Below, one piece after another: positions 33,745 to 46,175 of a stretch of DNA of 64,000 nucleotides. Source of the stretch: Turnera subulata (Eukaryota; Streptophyta; Magnoliopsida; Malpighiales; Passifloraceae). Every line of letters starts with the position of its first letter. Positions within the stretch are counted from its first letter, which is position 1. The notes beneath the pieces are model-generated. The model was not told the DNA's origin. It was given only the letters and a program-made list of their open reading frames with translations, and searched no databases. Both the position numbers and the translations under genes were made by a program. The stretch covers positions 217,303-281,302 of the forward strand of contig JAKUCV010005454.1 in assembly GCA_028386065.3 (NCBI GenBank), read 5' to 3'.

Positions 33745-36700
33745 TCATTCCCCATTCTGAATCGTAGGCTCCAACAGCAAGATTTTACGAAAAGAATTTC
33801 TCTTTCTCAACTTATTGACCTTCTTTTTCCTCTTGAGTGCATACATACTCTTAATCCTTTCCTCCTTCGCCCTGCCATGCTCAATATATGTTCGAATAGC
33901 TAGTTCTCTTTTCTCATCAGACAATAGAGCTAATTTTGCAAACATTTGTGGTCTTACAAATCCAAGCTTTTCAGTTATCTCCTTATATGCAGGAACAAGA
34001 TCAGACCTTATAAAGCATCCTTCAATAAGCTGCATTGAGTTGCATACAGGGAGAGATGATGCATTTTTCAATTCAAGGTCCAAGCAGAAAGGGGAATCCT
34101 TTAACCACATTCTAAGAGAGTGAGCCTTAGCTACAAGCCAACCACTTCGCTTTCTACAAGGAAGGAATGGGGACCCCATCTCCAAAAGGCAGGCCCTCAA
34201 CGTGCCATTAAGAGAAACCATGTTGTATTCAGCCATACCAGTTACTAGGACAACAAACTTTGGAGACTCGGGATACCCCTCCAGGGAAGCATCCTGTCAG
34301 ATTAAAGCATTACTATATTAGATTTTTTTTTTTTTTTTGATAAGACGCTAAGACAAAAAGGACCAAGATACTATATATTCAAAAATCTTAAGACCAAAAG
34401 GCATATTATTACGATATTGGAGTCATAAAATTGTCTGTGTCAGAGAGTAGTATCCTTGTCATCAATAGATAGTGGTCTCTCATTTTCATAAGAGTTAGTG
34501 AGACTATTCAACTTGATCAAAAGAACCTACTGAACACATAACAATATCAACAAAGCCTGAGCCAATGAGTACATGTCTGAGGCTCATGTTCCTGGTTTGT
34601 AGCTGTGTCACTGCTGGATGAATGCTAGAAGTCTATAAACGCAAAATTCTTAAATTTATTGATGTAGGAAAGTGTTGTGGTAGTGGATTTTGTTGAGATC
34701 TAAGATCAGTGATTGAGGGATAAGGGATGGATTGCATCTAGCTTTAGGACATGCATTATAGAATGAAAGAGGTACCAAATCTGGAAAGAATTTTGGTCCA
34801 CGTTTTTTACCCAGTCACAAATGAAAGTTTAGATCGAGTTTTCATATCCAAAAAGAAAAACAGAGAAAGAATGCATGCAGTTTGGATTTGATCCATTGGT
34901 CTAGTTGTCTGTCCGATTTCCTTATATCTTATAGGACATTCAAATGAAACAGCTCTTGTGAGATATTTACTTCAGGGGAGACAAGTTTTCCTAAGGTCCA
35001 ATTGGAGAAAACACCCAAAATAAAAGGTTACACTGATCAGTAATCCTGGCTATCTATTAAAAAAAGGACAGTGCACAAAATTACTCAAGGCAACTTGCCT
35101 GCATGTGATCAAGCCATAATGTGAGGCCAACAAGAGCTGCACCACCTGACAACTTTCTGAAATCAGCTCGCCAATCTTTGTCAGCTACCCTATCACAAAA
35201 TCACGAGACATAAGCAGACTATCAGAGAGGGACCAAATATTTTACTGGAGAATTATAAATATCTTCTAGTACAAATTCATATGTAAAAAGGTCTTAGAAA
35301 TTCGTAACGAACGACGCTGTGGACATATAAAAACTCACTTGAAAATGTCATGGCGATAGATTTTCCTTTTGATTGCCAATTGGAAAATCCATGAAGCGGT
35401 GGCTCGAAGTTCAAATGCCCATAACAGATCTTCTAGTGCATTTACAAAGTTAAATGCTGCATCATCTTCCTTAGTTTCTAGCACCTCCAGACACTGATTC
35501 ACATCTGAAATGAGTGACTCCGATTTTTCCATAAGCAGCCTGCAAAGTTAATAGATGAATCACATAAACCCCACAATAGAATCCTGCAAATAACATTTAC
35601 TTTAGACATTTTAGCCTTGCCACATTTTTCAGACATTCAGTACCTGATCGGAAGGTTAAATCCCACGTCTTGGAGAGAAGTTAAAAGGGTAATGGCTTCA
35701 CTTGTCTGCCGGCATAAGCTAGCAGCCCTAATAAAGCAAGTCCATATTCTGTAATCCGGCACGACACCCTCTTTCTGCATCTCTATGAGCTTCTGAATTC
35801 CAGCACTGTAATCTCCAGCTCTGAGATAAGCATCAATTACTGAACTATATGGTAGTGTACTGAGATTTACACCTGTTTCTTTCAAATCAGAAAGCACCTT
35901 TGCAGCCTCCTCGGGCTTTCCAGAGCTTCCATAGGAAACCATAAGTAAATGCATAGTTGCAGCAGTTGGTTCCACTCCTGCATCTTTCATCATGCCCAAC
36001 AAGTTTTGGGCTTTGGAATGATCTCCAGAATTCCTAAAAAATTTCATCATCAAATGATAAAAGGAGCGGTCCAGTTTGAATCCTTTTGACAATAAATCTT
36101 CAAAAAGTGTCTCAGCTAGCTCCACCAGATGCTGCTTCCCCAGTGCTGCGATTAAGCTTTTGTAGGTATCCAATTTAGGTTCCAAGCCGTGTCTTCGCAT
36201 TTCATGCATCATCGACATGCCTTCCTCTGGCCTATAATCCTTGCAGAACAATACTATTATACTGTTGTAAGTGTCCTCATCTGCTTCTAGACCATCTTCT
36301 TTTATCCGCTGGTAAATTTGAGTTGATTTTCCATAATCTTCAATTGCAACATACAATCTGAGCATAGAATTCCATATGGATATATCAGGCTTGAATCCTG
36401 TTTCTTCCATCTCAGAAACCATGGCTTCGGCATCCCTTACCTGTTTTCCCTTGCATAGCAACCCTATGAGTACCCTGTAAAGATGCATGGTTGGCAAATA
36501 TCCAGCGGCCCTCATTCCATGATATAGTTTCTTCACTTCAAATATGTTTCCAGTCCGTGCAAATGCCTCGATCATCAAAGTAATAGAACATTTGCTTATT
36601 TTAAAACCCATATCTTGCAACTCCTGGATTAGCACGTAAAGCTCATCCAGTCTTCCATCGGCAATCAAAGCCTGCAACAGACCATTTACAGAATCTAGGG

Positions 36701-39356
36701 TTGGAAAAGGACCATCTCTCATCATTTTATTGAAAACAGCCCTGGCTTGCTCGTAACAGCCACTTGCAGCGTAAGCTTTTATTAAAGCATTCCAAACTTT
36801 CCGATCAAGAGTTGTATGTGTTTGTCTAAGATCACTGACCATAGCTTCTGCTTTTTTCCAGAGGTTCAGCTTCCCATAGTTCTCAATGACATCAACTAAA
36901 ATGGAGACATCACTCAAGACTGTGCCTTCTGTTCTAGCCAAATCAATTAAATGGTGGGCCGTTTCAGGAAAACCAATTTTGCAGAACAGATGCGCCATGC
37001 TTTGGTAGGCCGATTCAGAAGGTCTGAGACCGTAGAATCTCATGTCAGAAAAAATCTGAGAGGCTTCAGTGACGAGTTCATCTCTCTCACAGCATTCGAT
37101 TAGGGATTCATACATGGTACAACTTCCACTAGAAAGGAATTTCTGAGTATTGTTGTATTCCCTCAGCGCATCATCTAACCGGTGAGTCTTGCAAAGCACA
37201 GTAATCAAAGCTTCAGTCACAATTTGATTGGATCCTTGAGCATGTTGTTTGAAGAACTGAAGCAGATCCAGTGCCTCAGTGTGCCTTCCAGATGATGAAA
37301 ATGAACTCAGAATGGGTAACAAAACCTTGTGGTCAATTTCGGAGGAGTTGCTGATTGCTTTTCTCAGCATTTTTGCTGCACCATCATAACATTTTCCCTT
37401 GACAAGAATAGAAGAAATAGCTTCTGGTTTCATACCACATAGTTCTTCCATATCTCTAACTATTATTTCTATGTCCTCCATTTTGTTTTCGTAACCAAGT
37501 TTTTGAAGAATTCCCTGATAAAGTCCAAGATCAGGAGTGATCCCACCATGAACCATTTCCCTGTATAGCCTCAATGCCTTGACTGACTCATTTGCTCTCA
37601 GAAAAATATCCACCATAACAGAGTAAGCTCGTCTGTCGGGTATGATTCCGGACCCACGCATGCAATCAAAAGCCCGTTCAGCCTCAACTGAATTCCCAGC
37701 TTTGGCATACCCACAGATCAAAGCACTATAGGTCCTCAAAGCAGGTCTAACCCCAGCAGCCAACATCTCAGACATGACACTAGCAGCCTCGGCCATCTTA
37801 TTTGCTTTCCCAAGGCAATCAATTAGAATGGTGTAGGTGACCTCATCGGGATTAAAACCCGATGAAGACTTCATGTCCCTGTAAAGCTGTAATGCAAGGG
37901 AGTGCTGGCCTTGCTTCCCATACATGTCAATGATAGTGTTATACGTCATCTCATTCCTGGCAAACCCCATGCTGACCATCCGGTCACCAATCTCTTTCAC
38001 CTTATCCACATCCCCTTGCCTTGCAAAGGCATACAACAGGGAATTGTAGGTAATTGCATCCGGAGAGAACCCTTTAGCCTCCAGTTGCTCGAAAAGCTGT
38101 TCCGCCTGGGCAGCCAGCCCGCACCTTCCATACACGGAAATCATGGTATTGTAAGTCCAAAGATCGGGTTGACAATGGTGCGCTTCCATGTCCTGGAAAA
38201 CCTTAACGGCCTCCTCCAAATTGGAGGCACGGGAGCAGGCGCTAATGAGAGTATTGTAAGTGATTATATCGGGACTAAGCCCGGACTTCCGGACATCGTC
38301 AAGAAGCCGGGAGGCGAAATCAGGGGTGATAGGATCGGCATCCCCTGGCGCCTTGAAGCGAGCATTGATGAGAGTGTTGAAGCTAACCAGGTCAGGCTCG
38401 CACCTTCTCTCACGCATTAAGTCGAACACTTGCTGTACCTTCCTGAAGTTGGCAGAGCGAGCATAGACGCCCATCATGGCATTGTAGACTTGCACCGTGG
38501 TGGCAACAGCAGTGTCGAGGGTGGCCCGGGCGAAGATTTCTGCGGCCAGGGACTCGCGGCGGGCCTTCCCGAGGACGGCGAGGATGGCGGAGACCATGCG
38601 GGGGTTAGGGGAATACCAGGGGCAGGAATTCACCCACCGGTACAGCTGGAGAGCGCGTTCCCAGTTTTCCTGCCCGATGTGCTTCACCAGGAAGCAGTAA
38701 TCGGTGGGCGTCAAATGCACTCTCCCGGAGTAGTCGGCCAACACATCCTCCACAGACACGCCCTCTCCCTTCAGGGACAGGATCCTCTGAGCCACGTGGC
38801 CCACCCTCTCCCGCCAATCCTGTGCCCTCCTCAGCGCAAGTTTATTCATCTTCTTTACCTGTGTCCTGCTCCGCCTCCTCAGCCTTTCCTCTTCGGATTC
38901 CAGCTCCGTTCCCGATTGCATTTCCACCTCCTCCTTCTCCCCCTCCTCTTGGATTAAATTGCTGGCTTCCTCGTCGGTAACATGGGGATTGACGACGGAG
39001 GATGGGGCGGGAGGAGGAGGAGGAGGAGAAGGGAGGTATATATCGGAGAGTTTGAGGTGGGGCCATCGGACTGAAGGCGAAGCTCGGGTATAGGTGAATT
39101 TTACTGATGGCTGTTGATGCTGATCAAGAGCGGTGGTACCACTGCTTGTAGAATTAGAAATGGACGAAGAATGTGAGTGATAATCTGTTACAGCGCAAGC
39201 AAGAGGAGGAGGCGGTGCCCTGTTGTTTATGCTTTTGCTTTTGCTTTTAGTTTTGGTTTTGCAGTGTAGCCTTGAATTTGGAGGCGCCGATGACACCAAA
39301 GGTGTTGCTAACGTTGTCCTCACAACCCCGCCACCGCCACCACCCATGACTTTCAC
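33745..39356 (-). CDS. EMB1270: Chloroplast P-type PPR protein, EMB1270-like (At3g18110 family), four exons
   Basis: I infer exons 39356-35644, 35539-35339, 35189-35099 and 34293-33745. Their phases join into 1518 codons including the stop. Exon 1 holds a Ser/Pro-rich plastid-targeting N-terminus and more than twenty tandem 35-residue P-type PPR motifs (for example PDLVSFNTLINARFK and PDIITYNTLISACSR). Exons 2-4 add a conserved C-terminus (NALEDLLWAFELRATASWIF; LSGGAALVGLTLWLDHMQ; AHSLRMWLKDSPFCLDLELK) that may be a degenerate SMR domain, and a basic Lys/Arg tail. From memory, EMB1270 is a ~1440-residue chloroplast group II intron splicing factor essential in embryos; this copy is slightly longer. 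Exon 3 ends CAG/GCAAGT, so intron 3 (35098-34294) appears to be a GC-AG intron. If intron 1 is retained, translation stops at 35637 after 1239 residues. Confidence 0.85.
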
Positions 39357-39978
39357 TGGATGCAGCTGGGGGGGAAAACCAGTTGGGATTGGATTTTTTA
39401 ACCGTTTTTTTTTCTTTATTTCTTTTTATTATATCATTTTATCGAAAGATATTTTTCCCGGGGACAAACAATTTTATCAAAGATATTGTTAAACCACAAC
39501 ATCCTTATCCACATCGTCTGCCCATCTGTCCAGGTGTCCAAAAAGAGGAGGAAAGGGAAAATGGGAAATAATACTAAAAATCAAGTTCGATGAAGAAGAT
39601 ACTATAATGTTAGTTTATCAAATCAATATCTCAAAGTTTATTTTTCCTTGCCATATGTTGTGTTTTTTTTTTTTTTTTGTTGAAGTAAGTTACCTTGTTC
39701 TTTTTCATTGTTGAAAGTTGAAACCTGAGATTTTCAGATTTTCTGAAGGAAAAAATAAAGAAATGTTTTTATCAGGCATCATTATGAGAATCATAAGAAG
39801 GATTTAAAATGTCATTTTCATTTCATTTTAAGGGGAATCTGATCTGACACTTACAAAATTAACAAAAGAAAAAAACAGATGTTTTGAGTTTTATACACAT
39901 GATAGATAAAAGGAGGCAAAATTGTACAGAAAAGGGCAGAGAAGAAACAAACAGAACATGATGGGGGGGTCTTGTTTC
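39357..39978. other. 5' flank of the PPR gene and spacer
   Basis: A homopyrimidine/T-rich leader (39405-39440) lies upstream of the PPR start. No other gene is seen before the stop of the small gene at 39979. Confidence 0.5.
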
Positions 39979-40239
39979 TTAGGCAGAGAAGAAGCCATTA
40001 GATGCTGCAACACTGATCTGGCTCTTAGGCTCGATGATAATCCCAGCGGGGAGTATCACCTGGATATTGGTGGGTTGGCTCATCATCTTATTCCTCTTAA
40101 TTGCTCCAGACATGAGAGAGATAGGAGTAGTAGCCCAGCTGATATCCATGCCTCCTCCACCACCACCCACCTGCTTGCCTGAAGAATTCTTCACCAATCT
40201 CTCATACTCCTCCGCCACCAGAATAGCAATGTCAGCCAT
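39979..40239 (-). CDS. Small conserved-looking protein, 86 residues, function unknown
   Basis: The frame starts MADIAILVAEEYERLVKN, has a glycine run (residues 25-30), and ends with an acidic/hydrophobic C-terminus EPKSQISVAASNGFFSA. I believe uncharacterised plant proteins with this MADIA..EEYER start and FFSA end exist, but I cannot name the family with confidence. Support for a real gene: a TATAAGTA box about 100 bases upstream (40337-40344), a purine-rich context before the ATG, and no intron needed. There is no signal peptide or membrane segment. Confidence 0.65.
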   Translation of the reverse strand: MADIAILVAEEYERLVKNSSGKQVGGGGGGMDISWATTPISLMSGAIKRNKMMSQPTNIQVILPAGIIIEPKSQISVAASNGFFSA

Positions 40240-40336
40240 GTTTCTCCCTAGCTAGAGCTGGTATTTTGACTTCTTTTATAAGAAACTTCTTCACTTTTGC
40301 TGATGATGATGAATAACACAAGTTTTATGAGCTAGC

Positions 40337-40344
40337 TACTTATA
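40337..40344 (-). promoter_or_regulatory. TATA box of the small gene
   Basis: TATAAGTA on the minus strand, preceded by a C-run (CCCCCC), about 98 bases upstream of the ATG at 40239, leaving a ~65-base 5' UTR. Confidence 0.6.
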
Positions 40345-42369
40345 GGGGGGAGGTCATATGATAAATAGTAAGTAAATTTGATCACAAATAAAATATATGA
40401 ATAAATAGTAAAGAATCAGAGGTTTGGATAAGGCTGACTAAGAACAAGGGTTTTTTTCTTGTTGTGGTGGCGTGCACTTTTGTTGGTTTAGCTTTCAGGG
40501 GCGTGGTTTTGTTTTGTGGTTTTGCTAATGGTGCATGTGTCATGAATTCCTGTGGACGGCATATAAAACGCAGTTTCCATTTTTCTTTTTGTCAGATGGG
40601 CGGGCATACAGTGAACAGGATGTTACAACCCAAACTCTTAATGATATAAAATTAATAAAAAGGGGTTAAACCACATGTTATGAGTTTTCTTTCCCCTTCT
40701 TTTATGGATAAAACAAGTGTTTTTTTTTGGTAATCTGAACATGTTCTTCCGTCCATTGAACCAGATGTCCAGATATGCGAATAAGAAAACGTGTAGTGCC
40801 ATGTATCTGTCCAATATTTCCGACCAAAAAAAATTGTATCTGTCCAATATGGCAAAAAAGTGGAGAGTATTTTGACGATGGAACCGAATTGATATATACA
40901 AGCTATTGCATATACTTTATCATAATATAATAATGTTAATTATTAATTAATAAATTAATAGTAAAAATTACATGACTTCTTAATCTAACATATAAATATA
41001 GTCAAGAGCAAATAATTTGATCGCAATTAACCCAAATTTCTAAGCATATCAAGGTAGAATTTTTGGCAAAGTCCTCCCAATGAACAAATTCTAGGATAGG
41101 CGCCTAATACTGCACAACAATGACACTTTGATCACAATCAAATGAAACTATCATACAAACCAACAATAGCTACCTGTTATATATTAACTCATACTAACAT
41201 AAAAAAAATTAATATATTAACCTAGACAATAGTTGTAAGACATGTTTAATGGAGAAGTAGAAACTATATTGACTCATACTAAAATAAAAAATAAAATAAT
41301 AAAAAAGTTAATAGATTAACCTATAGACGGTAGCGGTGTAGCATGCACGATGGAGAAATAAAAACAAATCAGGACAGTTAAAATGTGAAGAGATACAATT
41401 CTGTTTGACAAAGTCATCTTTCAGCATTGGTAATAACAATGCAATTTTACATTAGCCTAAATTTTGGGCTTGTCATTAGAATGAATTTTTACATTGTTCT
41501 ATTAGAGTAAAGTCAGTCAATATAGCTCAAGTAAAGTCGTTAATAAAGTACTCTCTAGTTTAGAGCTTCTCACTTACTAGATTCACAATTCAATATTAGA
41601 TCTGGGTATGAATAGTGCCTTGTCTCCAAAAATTTCCTTTCTAAAATTTTCATAATTTCCCCCCTCTAATCTAGCCTTTTGAACAAACTCCCTTCCCCAT
41701 TATTTACTCATCTCTTAGTTTTCAAGTTTTTAGTCGCACTTAGTGTTCGTTTTTAGCGGGGTTCTTTTCCTTCCTTGAGTTGCTGTGAATTATGTGAATG
41801 GCAGGCGGCGGCGGCAGCAGCATTGGCAGCAGAGGCGGTGGCGGCAGTGACGATGGGAGGATGCTGATGGTGACGATACCAACGAAGACGACGACTGGGG
41901 ATTCAAGTATATTGATGGATTTGGGCTTATAGAAGCATATATCGATTAAATGTTGTCTCTGATGAGATTACTAAGTATTTTTGCACTAGAGTGGACAAAA
42001 TTTTACTTTCTGTAAATGCAGTGCCACACAACGTAGTCATGCACCTCCGAGGATATTGGGTACTTTGTGATTTGCTTCTAGTTTTGCTCTAGCAATATCT
42101 TGATTAATTCTATTATAATATTAGGGAGGGCTGGACGGATTGGGGATAAAATTAGGGTTTAAAGTGATGGTGTGTGGTCACATTTTAATCCCCAATTTAT
42201 CAAGAGCCATGTACGAGTAGGATGTGTACTGCAAATTTTTAGTTTAATATATATCTTCTATGTTTCCGGCCAAAAAAAATTCAGTCAAAATTTTCAGGGA
42301 AATCAATTTTTTTAGAATTTTTGCTTGGCTTTATTATGATGCAAAAAATAATAATAATTTTACTGCAAA
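40345..42369. other. Intergenic AT-rich spacer
   Basis: No gene recognised. A short GGC/GCA-rich simple repeat lies at about 41801-41850. Two similar phrases about 110 bases apart (TTAATATATTAACCTA near 41208 and TTAATAGATTAACCTA near 41308) suggest an old local duplication. Confidence 0.5.
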
Positions 42370-43189
42370 AAAATTCTTGTAACTTTGCTCATTTTTTCTG
42401 TCGAGAATTTTTATCCTTGGAACGAGTGGTCTACCATATCTTTGGTGTGCTATAGATTCATTTGCATTCTTTGGTTGTCCTTCTGGATCATCAATTCAAA
42501 CAGGAGCATTTGCGGTTGGTCTAAGAGATTTGATCACTCTATTAACATTAATAAATGCAACTGGCAATTGATTTGCTATATTTTATAAATGAATCATCTT
42601 TTGGACTTTAAGTTCACACTAATTAGTTCAAAGATCAAGGTCTGATAATGATATAGCATTCCATTTAATCTCATTGTCCACCTACTTACTTTTTCCCCTA
42701 TTGTTGAGAAAATATTTTTATTAAAATGACAATCAGCAAATCTTGTTGTAAATAAATCTCCAGTTGATGGTTCCAAATATTTTATAATTGACGGAGATTT
42801 ATATCCAACATATATTCCCAATGTTCTTTAAGCACCCATCTTAATTCGTTGTAGTGGAGCAACTGGTACATATACTACACAACCAAAAGGTCCGAAGATG
42901 AGAGATATTAGGTTCTGACTAATCAATTGAATAGAGGAGAGCTTATGATAACTTGTTGGCATGATGTGCACAAGTATTGCTGCGTGCAAAATAGCATGTC
43001 CCTAAGTAGTAACGGGAGTTTACATCTCATCGATACCGGTCTAGCAATCAATTAGAGGCGTTTAATGAATGATTCTGCTAGACCGTTTTGGGTATATGAA
43101 TATTACCTACAGGATGTTCAACCACAATTCTAATTGACATACAATAATCATTAAGTGCCTTAGAGGTGGATTCAATAGCATTATCAAGA
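42370..43189 (-). pseudogene. Copia integrase C-terminus and RT-proximal linker
   Basis: Recognisable segments are LDNAIESTSKALNDYCMSI (integrase core, about 43190), VVEHPVGNIHIPK (43110), a FGPFGCVVYVPVAP-like run (about 42890), LGIYVGYKSPSIIKYLEP (42815) and a broken CELKVQKMIHL linker (42620) leading to PEGQPKNANESIAHQRYGRP (42460). Stops interrupt several segments. Confidence 0.85.
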
Positions 43190-43194
43190 CGTAG

Positions 43195-46140
43195 TGAAGC
43201 GCCCCGACCCGTATTTACCATACAGGGTAAACACGTGCCGGAACTGTTCTTACTACAGCAGCAGACAGTACATACAAAAATATAATACAATACTCGCAAA
43301 CCACAAATACAATATTCGTCACCCGATCTCGGGGACCATTATTCAAACCAACACTCCAGACCAACCAACATCAAATATAATACAGCAGCAACAGCAATTT
43401 CACACTAAAAAGACTAGCAGCGGAAGACTAAAATGCAGATGCAGTGGTGTATGGATCCGGGTCAGGTGGAGAAGTAAGCAGCAGCCAACGAACCTCGTAC
43501 CTGAACTACGATCAACCAAACCTACGGGATGAAACCCCGCAGGCGAGGGGTGAGTCCGAAGCGCTCACCGACGAAAGATAAACAAAGATATATTCAACCA
43601 TAATACTTTCGAAGTAAACACATCAATCACAACAATAAGCACAGACAATCACGACACAAGGAAATCACTATAACATTTATACCAAGACCAAAAGAATGCT
43701 TAATTATTTTCTTATTACCAATTTTATCTTCCGGGCCCCGTCACTGGACAAGCTAGGGTCGTACCTGGTTATTAACTAATTCTGGACGCCAGGCCCCACC
43801 ACAATCCGGGATCAACATCCCCATATCACAAATCCGGGATCAACATCCCAATATCTCAAATCCGGGGTCAACACCCCAATATCACAAATCCGGGATCAAC
43901 ATCCCAATATCACAAATCCGGGGTCAACACCCCAACCAACAAACCCTCTGGCAAGACACCACAGAACTAGTCTCTAACCATCTAGTCGTACCACTACTTT
44001 CCAAGTGACAAATATATCATCATCTCAAATTCCAGTTCAATTCCTTTACTCTTCCATCATTTACCCATTTTCAATTACCTCAGATTAATCCAAATCTCAC
44101 TCAATCAACAATCACCAATCTTTCACATTAAACAGTCCAACAATATTTCCATCACAGTATATACAAAACTAACACATTTCTACAGCAGCATCAACAATTC
44201 CATAGCAATCATGTAACAGTCAACAATCATTCCAGCAGATCAATCTAACAACAAAAATACACATACAACAAGGATACAAACACAGCATTACGGGCACATA
44301 TCAGGGTTTATCTATCCTCACCTTAGCCGATATCAAGTTTGGAACTGTCCAACTGACTCCAAGTCCGGCTCCTCAGGTATCAGCTCGTTATCAACTCCTA
44401 TATCAACAAATAATATTCACATATAAGTGGTATGCAATGTCATGCTATTACTGTATTTACGAAAATTAAATACGGACTCGTCAAGGTTTCTTCCCCGAGT
44501 TATTTTCCTATTTTCGTCACAATTCACCGTTTATTCGTAAGTGACAAAATAATACTATTCTTATACCTATACTTACTTCTGGATATTATTCTGGTACAAT
44601 TCCTACTATGTAACACTCTTCCCTAAATTATTTCTCTCAGAATTATTATGACTCACTATGCATTTATATTCCCACAGTTATTTCCCTCTTAACAATTATT
44701 TTATATCCTATATATTTTCTAAAATTTAATTTTTCCCGTATACCTTATACTTCTCCAAAATCTATATTTCCCATTAGCTCCATATTTATATTTTTCTAAG
44801 ATTCCCAAAATATTATTTCACAATTTATTATATTTTTATTTTTATTATTATTTATTATTTTTTTTAATTCCAGGTTTATTCCTCACAATTATATTTTCTT
44901 CTCTTTTTTTTTTATTTATTTTCCGGACTGGGCCAGTCCAATCCAAAACCCAGGCCCAATCCTAACCTCTACGCCCACTCTCACCTAAGCCCACTACACA
45001 CCAGCCCATATCCCAAAATCCAAACCATTTAGCCCAACCAAAACCCATTCATTTCAGCCCGCGACCCGGATAAAATGGGCCTACCCGCGACCCTGTTATT
45101 CGGGTCGTCTTCAACCCCTCACACATACCCGTTTGCAACCGGGTTACTCACCTAGACGCGACGGCGGTTCAAACGGCGCGACACGGCAGGCAGCACCGGG
45201 AGCGTGAGGTGACGGCGAGGAGGGCGAGGTGTTGTGGCGGCTGCGGGCGGCGCGACGTGACCCCGTCAGAACGTACTCCTCAACGATGGCGGCGGTGGAG
45301 GGCGGATCTGCAAGTGGCGACTCGAGCTCGCGACCGGCGGGGCTGCTAGCGACGGCGAGCTGCTGTCGTCGACCCGTCCGGCGTGCTGCAGCGAGAAGAG
45401 GCGGAGGTGGTGTGGATGGCGGCGTGGTGGTGCCGGCGGTCCCCCTTCCCTCTCTCCTTTTCTTTTTCTTTTTTTTTCTTCTTTTCTTTCCCCGGTTCTT
45501 TCTTTCTGTTCTCTTCTTTTCTTCTTTTTTTTGTTTCTTTTTTTCCTATTGTTTTCTTTTTTTCTGGTTCTGGTTGAAACGAAAAGAACTAGAGTTGTTG
45601 TTGTTTTGTGTGTTTTTTTTGTGTTGCAGTTATGGTTGGCAGAGATTACAGGTGAAGGTTTTTTGGTTGCTGGCAGTGTGTGTTTTTGCAGGGTGCAGAG
45701 GAAAAGTTGGTGGCAAGGTGAAGATGGGGGTTGGGTGCAGAGGAGGAAGAAAATAAAAACAACTCACGGCATCAACTGGTGAAGCACGGGCTTCACAGTG
45801 AAGACAAAACCTCACGAGCACACAGGAGAAGGCGGCTGCTTTATACAGTCGTGTCCCGCCCGGACCAGAAAATATCAATAATACCCCCCTTAACTTAATT
45901 TCTGGCCCGTTAATTCGAGGTTAAACCTAACTTTTTCTCGACATTCCTGGACCCGAAAAATTCCAACTTGGGTCCAGAAATTCCGCAGAAAAATCCCGAG
46001 CGTGGGGCAGGGCTCGGTTTCGGATTCCGAAGCATAAATTACCATTAATTAATTATTTAAGATTAATTTTAATAATAATTAACTGTAAAAATAAATTTTA
46101 CGGTGACGGTAAAAACATAAAAATTACCGGGGCCGTTACA
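43195..46140 (-). repeat. 3' LTR of Tekay element
   Basis: 2946 bases. It contains the palindrome GGTGAGTCC..GCTCACC (43549-43569), five 28-bp hairpin units (43808-43933), a T-rich tract (44840-44930) and a GCCCA-rich segment. Apparent frames at 45229-45780 look like LTR sequence, not genes. Confidence 0.95.
43808..43933 (+). other. Tandem hairpin array, 28-bp period, five units
   Basis: Units start at 43808, 43836, 43864, 43892 and 43920. Two stem versions alternate: GGGATCAACATCCC and GGGGTCAACACCCC. The A-T pair in one is replaced by G-C in the other with loop CAAC kept, so pairing is preserved. Confidence 0.9.
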
Positions 46141-46157
46141 GTCTACCCACTTTAAAA
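46141..46157 (-). promoter_or_regulatory. Polypurine tract region of Tekay element
   Basis: Minus strand TTTTAAAGTGGGTAGAC directly precedes the 3' LTR start TGTAACGG. Confidence 0.7.
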
Positions 46158-46175
46158 GAATTTTGTCCCCGAAAT

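Noticed and set aside
37902..38957. Plus-strand frames of 168-175 codons opposite the PPR gene
   Set aside because: Shadow frames of the strongly supported minus-strand PPR coding sequence.
41801..41850. GGC/GCA-rich stretch considered as the start of a Gly-rich protein gene
   Set aside because: The frame is short, with no sustained coding or promoter support; treated as simple repeat.
43808..43933. Regular 28-bp repeats considered as a CRISPR array
   Set aside because: No unique spacers; units are palindromes in a plant retrotransposon LTR and occur identically in the partner LTR.
45229..45756. 175-codon frame with poly-Phe run, repeated at 53006-53504
   Set aside because: It is the same LTR segment in both LTRs of one element; the Phe run is a T-rich tract. 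Not a gene.
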